A stretch of 64,000 bases of DNA from Streptomyces sp. RKAG293 (GCF_023701745.1 NZ_JAJOZB010000001.1:1928501-1992500), one strand, 5' to 3'. Positions 27,197-38,900 are shown, counted from the first letter of the stretch. Numbers and translations are program-made. The notes: generated from the sequence alone by a model not told the origin.

Positions 27197-27570
27197 TCAG
27201 GTGCCCCGGGAGGTGAGGGTCTTCATGGTGACGTAGCTGGTCACGGTGACGACGCCGGGCAGACCGGCGAGCCGGTTGGCGTGGACGTCCTCATGGGCGG
27301 CGAGGTCGGCGGCCTCGGCCTGGAGCAGGTAATCGAAGTTGCCAGTGATGTAGTGAGCGAAGGCCGCCTGCGGTAGCTGGATCACAGCGCGTTCGAAAGC
27401 GGTGACGTCGGCGCGGGCGTGGCGCAGGAGGCGGACGCCGACGAGAACGCGCAGGCCTCGGTCGAGTGCGGCGGGGCGAGGCCGGCGTTGCTGATCCGCC
27501 CGTTCTTCACCAGCACGGCCAGGATGCCCCGGTCCGGGGCTCCCAGAAGCACAACGCCGTTGCCCCCCAT
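27197..27570 (-). pseudogene. Lrp/AsnC regulator with internal deletion
   Basis: From ATG 27570 the frame reads GAPDRGILAVLVKNGRISNA, the first helices of an Lrp DNA-binding domain, up to about LAPPHSTEA. A different frame then gives VLVGVRLLRHARADVTAFER, IQLPQAAFAHYITGNFDYLL and LPGVVTVTSYVTMKTL, the complete Lrp effector domain. The second half of the helix-turn-helix and the linker are missing, and the frames do not join, so a deletion around 27460-27480 has inactivated the gene. Confidence 0.7.
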
Positions 27571-27692
27571 TATCGCTAAGGAACGGCCTGAGGGAGGTTC
27601 GCCCATGCGTGGTGTTCTGAGTGAGGTTGAACAACCTGACAGTTGCAGCGCTGTCGCCTTGAGTAGTCGACGCGAAGGATATTCCCACCAAC

Positions 27693-28050
27693 TCAACGAG
27701 CCGCCTCCGGCGCCGTTTCCAGGGTACTGGGACGCGGCGAGCCCGATTGCGTAGCGTTACGGTTCGCTCTGATATTAGACCGACCAGCTAGTCGATTCGC
27801 TATCGAACTCTTTCCGACACCCAGTGCATTCTCGAAGTTGTCAGCAACATCCGGAAACCTCAATGAGTCGATCTCATGGACTGGCAGCGCCGAGGCCTCA
27901 CCTGAGGAATCCACGGAGAAAATCCGAAGAGCCCCGCAGCCGCAAGGTTTTCTGCCGCATTGAAACCAGTTCCACAGTTGCGGACGAGGACCGGCGTGTC
28001 TCCGGCCTCCACCTAGTACGTGTGGAGGTCGCCGACGCGCAACGAAACCG
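27693..28050 (-). pseudogene. Orphan Hint-end and toxin-tip relic of a polymorphic toxin
   Basis: The minus strand reads RVGDLHTY-stop-VEAGDTPVLVRNC from about 28044, the characteristic end of a Hint domain (the intact Rhs has GDLHTYYVLAGATPVLVHNC). A TAG replaces a Tyr codon. After NC the sequence continues GTGFNAAENLAAAGLFGFS, then in another frame VDSSGEASALPVHEIDSLRF and PDVADNFENALGVGKSSIAN RLAGRSNIRANRNA. That tail has the spacing of NucA/NucB-like toxin nucleases, but the assignment is weak. A 21-base stretch at 28015-28035 is identical to 30438-30458 in the intact gene. There is no Hint start, so this is a detached tip. Confidence 0.65.
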
Positions 28051-28206
28051 AAGGCCGCCCGCCAGCACAGTCGGAGGAAAATCTGCGGGCTATTCTTTCC
28101 AGGGTTTCGTCGGGAGAAATAAGAGACTTGATACTGGCGTTGATTACGTTTATTGCCCTACATATTCCTAAGCAACCACAGAACGGGCCGCGCGAGACAG
28201 CTTAGA

Positions 28207-29187
28207 TCATTGCTCGTCCAAGCGATATGGGTGCAAAGGATCCACTGAGCATACGAACATTCTCAGCTGCCCCGCCCTCCCGACAATCAACTCTGTCGGC
28301 CTAGAGGCATGATGCCTTCCGATACGATCCATGTCTTCCATTGGGACCCAGCTCCGATTACCACGATCCCATTCCTTGCTGTCCATGGAAAGCAGGAGAT
28401 CCATTGGCGCGCCACAATCGCAGTTCAGTTCGACTGGACCAGTGAGATGCCACGAGGGAAATCCAGCTACCTTCCAACCCGGTGCAATTGACAAGTCGAG
28501 CTGGTAGGGAACTGCTTCGAGCTGCTCCTGAAGAGATACCGGCAGCACCTCAATATCCGGGAACTCTGCGACACGCTCCGGATGCAGCACGCAGGACTGC
28601 GGAAAGTATCCGTCCGAACCCACCACTTCAGGCTCCTCTCGGCGCGACGGTTGACCAGCCACGTCTTCGGAGCGACGCCATTTCAAGCGAACGTCCAAGC
28701 CGTTGTCAGCACCGTGCGCATCGAAAGGACACCAGAGAATCTGTAGTAGATCCATGCCATCGGGAACAGGCATGTCCGGAACATCCCGCTTATAGATCTG
28801 CGCCACGGCAAGAAGCGGAATCGGCTCATTGTCCCTACGTTCAGAACCGATAGTGACCCGTTTCTCCAGCACCTCCAACATTTGGAGTTCATCTCCCGTC
28901 GGCCCACGCCGCGCACCAGGGTCAGGAATTCGATCCCAAGAATCTGCCAAGATGCGCCGCCGAGCACGGATATTTTCCGGCACCTCTCCTCTGTTACGTC
29001 GATGCGGCTCAGTGCATACAAGCCACGGTTCATCCACTGGCCAGAGCAGTGGGCCCCCAACTGAGCTCTCGAGAGAACTCGGCTCTCCAGGTCTCGGATG
29101 CAAACGAGTGGCCATGCCGCCAAAAGGAGCGATAGCAGGGAATACGCGAACAACGTCAAGCGGTCTGGCCGGCGTAGTTCGAGTCAC
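28207..29187 (-). CDS. DUF1963-like protein, possible immunity protein
   Basis: This 326-residue soluble protein resembles the DUF1963/YwqG group: SSVGGPLLWPVDEPWLVCTE near the N terminus, LLQILWCPFDAHG in the middle, SWHLTGPVELNCDCGAPMDL toward the end, and a C-terminal GQLRMFVCSVDPLHPYR. DUF1963 proteins often occur beside polymorphic toxins as immunity genes, and this one lies between the intact toxin's immunity candidate and the orphan tip. It could protect against the displaced tip. The GTG start at 29187 follows GGGGGAAA. Its base composition is clearly less GC-rich than most of the window, a sign of recent transfer. Confidence 0.65.
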   Translation of the reverse strand: MTRTTPARPLDVVRVFPAIAPFGGMATRLHPRPGEPSSLESSVGGPLLWPVDEPWLVCTEPHRRNRGEVPENIRARRRILADSWDRIPDPGARRGPTGDELQMLEVLEKRVTIGSERRDNEPIPLLAVAQIYKRDVPDMPVPDGMDLLQILWCPFDAHGADNGLDVRLKWRRSEDVAGQPSRREEPEVVGSDGYFPQSCVLHPERVAEFPDIEVLPVSLQEQLEAVPYQLDLSIAPGWKVAGFPSWHLTGPVELNCDCGAPMDLLLSMDSKEWDRGNRSWVPMEDMDRIGRHHASRPTELIVGRAGQLRMFVCSVDPLHPYRLDEQ

Positions 29188-29222
29188 TTATTTCCCCCAA
29201 GGGATCCGTCAGGATACGGCGC

Positions 29223-29249
29223 AGCCGCCCTCGGGAAACGAGGGCGGCT
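29223..29249 (-). terminator. Terminator after the toxin-immunity transcript
   Basis: A perfect 11-bp hairpin, AGCCGCCCTCG (29223-29233) and its complement (29239-29249) around GGAAA, lies about 110 bases past the immunity gene stop. It separates the Rhs-immunity unit from the DUF1963-like gene. Confidence 0.75.
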
Positions 29250-29356
29250 ACAACCCGTCAAAGTGGAACGCGCCTGACAGCGACTTATCGTCGTCCCGTC
29301 ACTCCGACGGCTCCACCTACTGGCGCTCCTCGATAGCTCATCGTCGCCAGGAATCG

Positions 29357-29953
29357 TTAATCAGAGATTCCTGCATCCGCATCAGAATAGTAGGAGCGAA
29401 TTACTGACGAGTATGCTTGCGAAAAGCTCTCACTTCTCACCAAGGCCCCTTCGGGATTCATGAAAGCCAGCATATCGAGGCCGCGCAGCTCCGCCTCCAT
29501 AGAACTGAAGTCAACCAGTTCAGTATCAGCATCTGCTACTTCGCGAATCATTTCGTAATGCGCTTCAGCAAGCTCATCAGCCCTCTCCAGTGCGCAGGTA
29601 AGATTTTCCACTTCGCCTGGATCCCGCAGGAAATCGAGGACTTCTGTCGCGAAAACCATGTGATCGACGATTTCGGCTTCAAATGGCGGACCTTCAGGAT
29701 CGCTGGCCTCTAGAGCTTGGTCAAGGGCTTCATATGGCCCATCAAGATCAACCTGACCAGTCTCTGCGCGCGCCAATTTCAGGGCAACCTCCGAAACTCG
29801 CGCAAGCGCATCGCGATCCTGCTCGAACCATGGGGAGAACCTTGGGTCATGGTGGATGTTGCAGTATCGAACGAGCAGCAGGGCTCCAAACCTCAGCTTC
29901 TCATCGAATTCGAGCCCCTCGACCCCTCGAACCACGCTGGAAATATCTGTCAC
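29357..29953 (-). CDS. Probable immunity protein for the Rhs deaminase toxin
   Basis: This acidic 198-residue protein is not recognised as a known family. It starts MTDISSVVRGVEGLEFDEKL, has no signal peptide or membrane segment, and is mostly predicted helix (for example ALDQALEASDPEGPP and ALERADELAEAHYEMIREVA). Its GTG start overlaps the Rhs stop by four bases (GTGA), so translation is coupled to that of the toxin. Position directly after the toxin tip, acidic character and low GC are all standard for polymorphic-toxin immunity genes; the role is inferred from these alone. Confidence 0.7.
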   Translation of the reverse strand: MTDISSVVRGVEGLEFDEKLRFGALLLVRYCNIHHDPRFSPWFEQDRDALARVSEVALKLARAETGQVDLDGPYEALDQALEASDPEGPPFEAEIVDHMVFATEVLDFLRDPGEVENLTCALERADELAEAHYEMIREVADADTELVDFSSMEAELRGLDMLAFMNPEGALVRSESFSQAYSSVIRSYYSDADAGISD

Positions 29954-32900
29954 TTTCCAAACATCCTCTCACCCATGTAGCTAAACATTCCGTTTGCGTA
30001 TGTTTTAACGCGGCCACGGAATGTCGGGCCCTCAAGAGATCCGCCCACGTCTCGGACCGTATTTTCACAGAATGCGCAAACGTTTCGATTGGCCGCCCCG
30101 CCAAGGAGCTCCCAGCCGTTCTTTGCAATGTAGTTCAGGGCAGTTATCTCTGCATGCCCCTTACCATTCGCGTAGACCTCACCAGCAGCTGCGTCCAACT
30201 GTTCCTTGATTGCCCGAGGAACATAAGGGCGATTCGAGGCGACGACTGAACGAATATTACCCGCCGCATCCCGGGCCTTGAGCACGGCAGTGGTGTCGTT
30301 CTTGAAAGCATATCCACCATCGCCATCCTCAGCCCCCTTCCAAAGCCCCTTGTGCAACTCTGTCGCACGGTCGTACGACTGCTTCCCATAGACACTGCAG
30401 TTATGGACCAGGACCGGAGTCGCGCCTGCGAGCACATAGTACGTGTGGAGGTCGCCGATGGTGAGGTCGTAGGTGGTGGTGTTGGCGTGGAAGAGGCGGA
30501 CGTCGGTGACTTGAGCGGTACCGGTCGGGGTTTGGAGGATGTCGCCGGGGTGGAGGTCCTTGGCGTCGGTGAACGAAGCCTGGGTCTCGTCGTAGAAGGG
30601 GTGGTGGAAGGTGGTCGTGAGGTGATCGCTGGTCTGGGTGTTCACCTGGGCGGCCACGGGTGCGGTCGCTGACAGATCGGGCCTGTCGGCGGCCGTGTGG
30701 GTCGCGCCGAAGGTGGCGAAGAGGGCTGCGGAGGCGGCGAGGCCGACGACGGTCTTCTTCAGGGCGCTCTTGGCCACCGCCTTGGTGGCGGAGCCGGTGG
30801 AGCGCTTGATGGCTACGTCGACGAAGTCGTGGTCGGTGGTGGTGACGATGACGGCGGTGACGGTGTGTGCTTGGGTGCCGGTCTGGCCGGGGACGGAGTT
30901 GGCGATGGTGTCGCCGACCTTGACTGTGTCGATGGCTTTGGTGGCGCCGTTGGCCATCAGGACTCGGGTGTTGCCGGTGAAGCTGTGGGTGGGGCATCCG
31001 CCGGTCTCGGAGCGTGATCCTGCGGCGTCGGTTTCGGCCTTGCTCGTGGCGCTTTGGGTCGCGTCGGTGGCAGCCGTTTCCTCAGCCTCGGTCGCGCCCT
31101 TGCCGAACAGTCCGCCGACGGCCCTCATCGCCTTGGGCGCCAGCTTGCTCAGCAGTTTCCCACCGAGAGAGCCCAACGCCCCGCCCAGTGCTCCGGCGAT
31201 CGCACCGGTGACCGCGGAGCCCGCGAACGCCCCGACGCTGCAGGCGGCGCCGCCGGCCTCAGCGCACTTGAAGCCCTGTTCGACCAGAGAGCCGGCCGCG
31301 CCTGCGATCGCCGCGCAGCCGATGGAACCGACGCCCACGGTCAGAGCTTCACAGCCGGCGAAGACCGCGGTGGATACGACGAAGGAGGTAATCGCCGCCG
31401 CGTGGTGCTTCACAAAGGTAGCGGCGGTCTTGGCGCCCTTGACGGCAGCGGTGTAGGCCTTGCGTGCTGTCTTTTTGAGAGCGGTGGCGCCGCGTTTGGT
31501 TGCTTTGACGATTCGGTGAACGGTGCTCGAGGCAGCGTGGTAAGCGGAGTGCAAGTGGTTGACCGCGCTGCGGTAGAGGCGTCGGGCGTGCCGCGATGAG
31601 TAGGCGTAGAGGCGCCGGCCGTAGCGGACCGTGGAGCGGTAGGCGTCGTGGAGCCTGTTGACGGCCTTTTGCACGGTGCGCTTGGCCTTTTGGACCACGG
31701 TTGCGACCTTGGCTGCCACGTAGTGGTAGGTGGCGGCGGCGGCCGTGTACGTGGTGGTGACCGCGCTCTTCACCTCGTGGTAAGCCGCCCTCGCCTCGCA
31801 GGCCGCGTCGTACCAGGAGCACTGGCCGGACGGGTCGCTGCCGGCCAGGGGGTTGTCGTTGACGTAGGCGAAGGGGTTGGCGGAGACCGAGTGCGGCACC
31901 GGGTTCAGCGAGACGCTGTCCTTGTTCATGAAGGTGCCGGTGGCCGGGTTGTACCAGCGGGAGGCGGTGCCGACCTTGCCGGTGTCGGCCTCGGTCCAGC
32001 CGGACTGGAATCCGAGGTTCCCGCTCAGGGCGTTCTTGGCGGTGGTGTTGCCGGTGGGGTCGTAACTGGCCGAGCCCGCCAGGGTGGTGGCTCCGGAGGT
32101 GAAGGTGCCGACCACATCGTTGTGCCCGTCCGTCATGGCCAGCACGCCGGTACTGGTGGAGGTTGCTCCGTTGACGTTGATGCCGATCAGCGCGCCGGAG
32201 GGGTCGTAGGAGTAGGTGTAGTTCCCGTCACTGGCGATGGTGTTGCCGGCGCCCGAGTACTGGAAGGTCCGGGTGGAGGTATCGGCGCTGTTGGCGTCGG
32301 TGATGTTACGGCCGGTCGCGTCGAGCGTGTAGGAGTGGGCACCGGCGGTGATCTGGTTGCCCTGCGCATCGGTGGTGTAGGCGACGGTCCCGCCTGCGGA
32401 CGAGGTGTCCGATGTCATCGTGCCGCGCGCCGAGTACGTGTAGCTGTGTACGCCGTCCGACGTCAGTTGGTCGCGGGCGTCGTAGGTGTAGACGTTCGCC
32501 CCGACCTGGGTCCGGTTGCCCGAGGCATCGTAGGAGTACGCCGTGTTCACCGTGCCGTTGTTCCACCCGGTAAGACGGTCGGCCTGGTCGTAGGTGTAGG
32601 TGTTCGCCGAGGCCCCGGCGACCCCCGTGGTGTTCTTGGAGGTGATGTTCCCGTTCTTGTCGTAGCCGTAGGAAATCGTGGCCAGTGTTCCGGCGCCCTG
32701 GACCAGGGTGTCCCCGGTCAGGTCATGCGCCGAGTTGTAGGTGTAGGTGCGGGACTGGCCCGTGGCCCCGTACTTCACGGAGGCCACCTGGTTCACGCTG
32801 TTGTACCCATACGTAAGCGCCGTGCCGGTCGCAGCATCGCTCAGCGCGTTCATTCGCCCGGCTGTGTCGTATCCGTACGAGGTCGTCCCGGCCGCGTCGG

Positions 32901-35900
32901 CCCGGGTCAGCGGTGCCGCGTCGTTGTTGTAGGTGAAGCTGGAGGATCCGGCCGAACCCGTTGCCGACAGGAGGTCGCCGCGGTCGTCGTACCCGAACGT
33001 CTCGTGGGTGGACGCCTGGTGGTCCTTCTGGCCGGTGATGCCGGCTTCCGAACTGTCGGCGGTCAGGATCTGGCCGTTGTTGTCATAGGTGAAGGACCGA
33101 GTGGCGGTGGCCGCTTCGGCTGCGGTGCCGGATGCCGAGGTCAGAGCGCCGTTCTGGTCGTACGTCATCGAGGTGGAGACGCCACCTGGTGACATGGCGG
33201 AGACGAGTTGGCCGTCGGCGTCGTAGACGTTGGTGGTTGTGGAGTCCGCCGGCGAACTGTACGTACTGGTGGACGGTTCGGTGACCGACTGCTGTTGCCC
33301 CCAGGGCGTGTAGGCGTATTGCCAGGAGTTGCCACGGCCGTCCGTGAAGCGGGTGCGGTTGCCGTCGGCGTCGTAACCGAAGGCGGTGGTGATCGAGGAG
33401 GTGGGGGTGGCCGGCTGGATCTCCTGGGTGACGGTCCCCGCCGCGTCGTAGGTGAAGCGGCTGGTGTTGCCGTTGGCGTCCGTCGCGGCGGTGATGTTGC
33501 CGACACCGTCGTAGACCTGCGACGTCTGCTTGAGCAGGTTGTTGAGGACGTCGTACTGCTTGCTGCTCGCGGGCTGGCCGGCGGCGTTGTAGTCGGTCTG
33601 GGTCCAGGTGCCGTCAGGCAGGATGGTCTTCTGCCTGTTCCCTTGGAAGTCGTACGTGTACTGGGTGGTGTTGCCGGCCCCGTCGGTGGCAGAGGTGACA
33701 TCACCTGCACGGTTGTAGCCGTAGCTACTGGTCACGCCGCCGGGCGTGGTGGTGGAGGACAGGTTCGCGCCGTACGGGTTGCCGGCAGTGGCCGCGTAGG
33801 ACTTGGTGGATGTCAGTGTGCGGGTGGACGGGAAACGCTCCAGGGTGGTGGAGGTCAGTGGCCGTCCGAGGTAGTCGTAAGTGGCTTGCGACACGGCACC
33901 GGTGGCATCGGTGACGGACAGTTTCTCGCCGTTGGTGTCGTAGGTGGCGTGGGTCTTGGTGCCGTCGGCGGCGGTGCTCTGTGCCACGTCGCCGAGCTGG
34001 TCGTACAACGCGCTGGTGGTCTTCCCGCCCGGGGAGGTCGACGAGATCTTGTTGCCGTCGCTGTCGTAGGCCCAGGTCGAGGTCGCGATGATCGGCGTGG
34101 AGGAGCCCGCTGGGGTGTACGGCGGCAGGGTCTCCGAGACCTTGTTGCCGTTCGCGTCGTAGACCGTGGTGGTGGTGTTGCCGGTGGGGTCCGTTTCCTC
34201 GACGGCCTCACCGAAGGTGTTGAAGCCGCTGGCCGTGACCGGGTGGGTGCTGACCGGCGCACCGCCGTCGGTCTCGACCTGCACGGTGGGGGCGGTGGTG
34301 ACGGCGAGGTTGCCGGCCTCGTCGTAGGAGTAACTGGTGGTGTTGGTGTTGGCGTCGGTCATGGACGTCGGCAGACCGCGCTTGTCGTAGGTCCATTTGG
34401 TGGTCTGCTGAGAAGAGGAGCCGACGGTTCCGCCGGTGCGCCCGTTGCCGTACAAGGTGGTGATGTCGGCGGCGGTCAGAGCCCGCGGGTAGGCCTGTAC
34501 GTTGCCGACCGATCCGGCTGTCACGTTGCTGACGGCGCCGCCGGCCAGTTTCGCACCGCCGATGGTCATCGGGCCATTGCCCGTCCAGGGGGCCGTGTTG
34601 GTGCCGGTGCCGGCCAGAGCGCCGTTGACGTACAGACTCATCGCGCCGTTGGCCGCGTTGAACACCCCGACGAGATGTGTCCAGGTGTTCAGGGCGGGGG
34701 CGGCGCTCGCGTGAGCCGAGGCGTAAGCCGCAGGCGACGCGGAATCCGAACTGGGGGCGATGAAGGTGTAGGAGTTCAGGGCCTTGGAGTACTGCAGATA
34801 GAACGACGAGTTCGTCGTCGCTCCTTGTGCGACGAAGGTGCGGTAGGTCGATGCGTCAGAGAGGTTGACCCAGGCCGACACACTGTAGGAGGCGGAGGTG
34901 TCCAGCACCGGGGAGTTGGTTGCGATCACCGAACCCGTGCCGGTCGAGGTGCCGGCGAAGGTCGCCGCGCTGTTGTTCCAGGTCACTCCGGAGCTGGGGA
35001 CGGCGGCGGTGTTGCCGGTGCCGGAGGCGTCGGTGACGGTGCTGCCGGCACTCTGGTCCAGTTTCCACCAGCCGGCGGGGTGGCCGGAGGCGTCGCCGTA
35101 CAGGGTTTGCGACAGGGTGTTGCCCATCACGTCGTATGTGCTGCTGGTGGTGCGGTCCCAGCCGGACGAGTCGTGATCGTTCTGCGTGGCGACATGGTCG
35201 TCGGGGGTGTAGGCGACGCTGGTCACCCGGTCCACGCCGGTCGGATCCACGGTCGTGCTGGTGGTCCGGGAGGCGGCGTCCACGGTGAAGTTGGTGACCG
35301 TCGCGCCGTTGTCGCTGGTCTGCGACAGCGGGTTCGCGGCCGCGTCGTAGGTCATGGCCTGCAGCACGAAGCTGTTCGTGCCGGCCGCGTCCTTCTTGGT
35401 CACGGTGGAGGTCAAACCGTTGTCGGTATAGGTGTAGGCCGTGGTGTTGCCCATGGAGTCGGTCACCGACGCCAGGCGGCCGGCCGGGTCGTAGGCACGG
35501 GAGGACTCCGTCAGCAGGGTCGGGGCTGACGGGTTCACAGGGTCGCCGGTGAACATCAGGCCCTGAGTGAGCAGGTGTCCGTTGTCGTCATAGGTGTACT
35601 GGGTGGTCGTACCCGCCGACGACACTTCCTTGGTCTTGTTACCGGACAGGTCGTAGCTGAAGGTGTTCGTGTTGCCGTTGCTCGCGGCCGCGGCCGCGTT
35701 GGCGTCGGACTGCGAGGCCAGGTGGTCGTACGCGTCGTAGGTCTGACTCTGGGTGCGGGAGGTGTCCCCGCCACTGGCGTCCGCGACGGTCTGGGAGGTG
35801 ACGTTGCCGTCGCCGTCGAAGACGGTGGTGGTTCTCGCGGCGTGCGTGGCGCCGGTGACCCGGTCGGTCAGTTGTGGGTCGTCCTCCTCGACGACCTGGC

Positions 35901-38900
35901 CGGCCTTGTCGTAGACGTACGTCGTCTTCAGTCCGGCGGGGTAGGTGTCGGAGACGACCTTCTTGGTCAGTACTTGACCCAGACCGTCGTAGGTGTACGA
36001 GGTGACCAGTCCGGCCGCGTCCGTGGTGGAGGCGATGTCACCGGTGTGCAGGTAGGACACGGCGTTGACCGCACCACCTGGTGACACGGTGCGCACCGGC
36101 AGGCCCTTGGGCACCGTGCCGCTGTCGGCGGCCGGGTAGGAGGCGCTGCCGTCGCTGAAGACCGTGGTGGCGGTGCGGCCGGAGGGGAATCCGGCGACCG
36201 GCGCGGTGGTGGTGGCGGTCTCGTCACCGGCCGTGTCGTAGCTGAACGACGTCAGGTAGGTGTTGTCTGTCGCGGAGGCGGAGCGGCCGTCGCGTTCGGT
36301 CACCAGGACGTCGTTGCGCGGGTCGGCGGTGGTGAGCTGCGCGGTGGTGTCGTCCGGGTAGTAGCTGTAGTACTGCGTGGAGCAGGCGTTGGCGGCCTGG
36401 TTCTGGCAGGTGGTGGAGGAGACCACGTTGCCGCGGACATCGTGACCGGTGGTGGTCATCGCACCGTTGGGGTTGATGACGGTGTGCTCGAAGCCGCCGG
36501 TGTCGTAGCCGAAGCTGGTCTTGTTACCCAGCCCGTCGGTCTCCGACAGCTGCCGGTTGTTGTTTTCCACGTCGTACTGGTAGGTCGTGGTGGCGTCAGC
36601 CGGTGAGACCACCTTGACGGTCTCGACCGGCAGCAGGCCGGTGGAGTTCTTGGCTGCCTGGAAGTGCGCGGCGGCGTCCTGGGCGGTCAGGGCCGAGCGG
36701 TAGACGGCGGCTTCGGCGAGCGAGCCGTTGAAGTACGCGACGGTGCCGTTGGTCAGGCCGCTCCAGCCCGAGCCAGTGGTCCCGGCGCCGAGGTAGTCAG
36801 TGCTACGGCCCGACACCGACAGCGCGCTGGTGGTCTTGGTGGCGGCCTGGGTGCCGTCCAGATAGAGGGTCTGGCCGGCAGGGGACGCGCTGAGCACTGC
36901 ATGGTGCCATTTGCCGTCGGTGACCGTTCCGGTTGTCACCATCTGGACGGAGCCACTGGTGGTGTAGAAGCCGCCGTAGAGCTTGTTGTCGCTGCCGACC
37001 CATAGTTGCGGAGTGGTCGAGGTGACGGTGCCACCGATGGGAGCCGACTGCTGGTTGAGCAGGATCCCCCCTCCGTGAGTGGTGGCGAACCACACCTCGG
37101 CGGAGGCCGAAGTACTCCCGGTCTGTGCGTCCGGTATCTGGATGCGCGAGGTGGTGCCGTTGAACGTCGCGGTCTGCTGGTCGGTGAACGGTCCGGCGGT
37201 CCCGAGCGTGACACCGCTGTAGGTGCCGTTGCCACCGCGCGTCTCATCGACGGCGGCGCTCGCTCCGGGAACCTCCCCCAGGCGGAAGTACTCGGCGGGT
37301 GCGCCGCCGAGTACGGCGCCGCGGTAGGTCTGGCTGGAGCCGGACACGGTCGGTGTGCCCAGTTTCCACACGCCGCCGTTCTCGTCGGTGACCTGGGTCA
37401 GGGTGGTGGTGGCCGGGTCGTAGGCCATCGTGGCGTAGGCCTTGCCAGAGGGCCGGGTGGTGGAGGTCAGCAGGCTGGCCGCATGGGTGCCGTACTTGTA
37501 CAGGGTGCTGACATCGGCAGCGACCAAGGGCTTGTCGTACCAGGCGACGTCGGCGATCGAGCCGTTGAAGTAGGTGGCGTAGCCGGTTTTGACGGTGTCG
37601 CTCTGGTGGGGCTGGTCCGGCCATTTGCCGCCCAGGTATCCGGCGCCGAGGTAGTTGAAGGGCTGGTTCATGCCGAACCCTTGGCCGCTCATGATGGAGA
37701 CGCTGCCGGAGACCGATCCGACCTTCGTGCTGTCGAGAAAGAGCGTCTGCGAATTGCCTGCTGCGGCGAGCACGACGTGGTGCCACTTGCCGTCGGTCAC
37801 GGCGGCGGAGGTGGTGATCGGCGCCATGCCGCCGCTGTACCAGAACTCGCCGTTCAGCTTGCCGTCCGTGCCTACATACAGCGACGGGGTGTAGTAACCC
37901 GCCGAGTTGCCCGCGGTGATGGGCTGGGAGGCGTAGGAGTAGAGAACGCCGGGGCCCGCGGAGGTTTTGAACCACAGGGAGATCGTGCCGGTGTCGGTGT
38001 TGTTGCCGGTGTCGTTCGGCAGCACGACGTTCGAGCTGGTGCCGTTGAAGCCCGCGGCCGTCGCGGTACCGCCGGTCACCGGTCCGGGCTGGCCCAGGTT
38101 GACGTTGCTGTAGGTGGCGTTGGTGGTGCCTTCGTTGGCCAGGATCGCGTCCTTGGCCGTACTGCCGGAGGCCTCGGACAGTGGCCACATCGCGTGTGGG
38201 TCCAGGTCCAGGGTGGCGTTCTGGTACTGCGAACCGGAGGTGTAGCCGTACTTCGTGCACTCGGTGGTGGTGTCCGGGGCGCACACCGAGGACAGCTGGT
38301 CGCCGGTGTAGCCGTACGTCCACGTTTGCGCGGTGGCCTGGTCGGTGCCGGTGACCGGGTCGGTGACGACCGTGGCCACATGCGGCGCGGCCGCACCGGC
38401 GGGGGTGTTCCACGTCAGGTGCAGGGCTCGGCCCGACACCGCCGATGCCATCTGGGTGATGTGGCCGCCGGCCCAGTCGAAGGTCAGGGCGCGCGCATTG
38501 GCGTCGGCTACGGAAGTGAGGCCGTAGCCGCCGGCGCCCAGGGACTGGGTGAAGGTGTAGATGGTGTCGTTCTTGTCGGTCAGGGTGTAGCCGCCGGTGA
38601 CGGCTCTGAACGTCGCGAAGCGGCCGGCGGGCGGCGAGAAGGTGACGCCGTCGCCGTTCTTGCCGTAGCCGACCTGGGAGCCGTCCGGATAGGTGACCAC
38701 CGCGCTGGTGACCGCGCCTGCGGGGGTGTACTGCTCGGTGACGCGGGCGTCGGTGATCGCGGACCAGCCCGAGCCGAACGATCCGGTCCAGCGCGGGTCG
38801 CGGGAGTTGTAGTCGCGCACCACTTCCAGGCCGGGACCGGCGGTGGAGATGCTGGCGTCGGTGTCGGACGTCGTGTAGTTGCCGCTCGTCGCGTCGAAAC

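Noticed and set aside
27824..28171. 115-codon plus-strand frame in the 27.7-28.2 kb gap
   Set aside because: It has no ribosome site or family pattern and is antisense to the Hint/toxin relic.
31648..35529. Long plus-strand frames opposite the Rhs gene (514 and 773 codons)
   Set aside because: Gly/Val/Arg-rich antisense frames produced by the repetitive Rhs coding sequence.
32000..38000. Repeated segments in the Rhs gene considered as separate genes or insertion elements
   Set aside because: They lie in one continuous frame and encode YD repeats and LamG-type modules of one protein.
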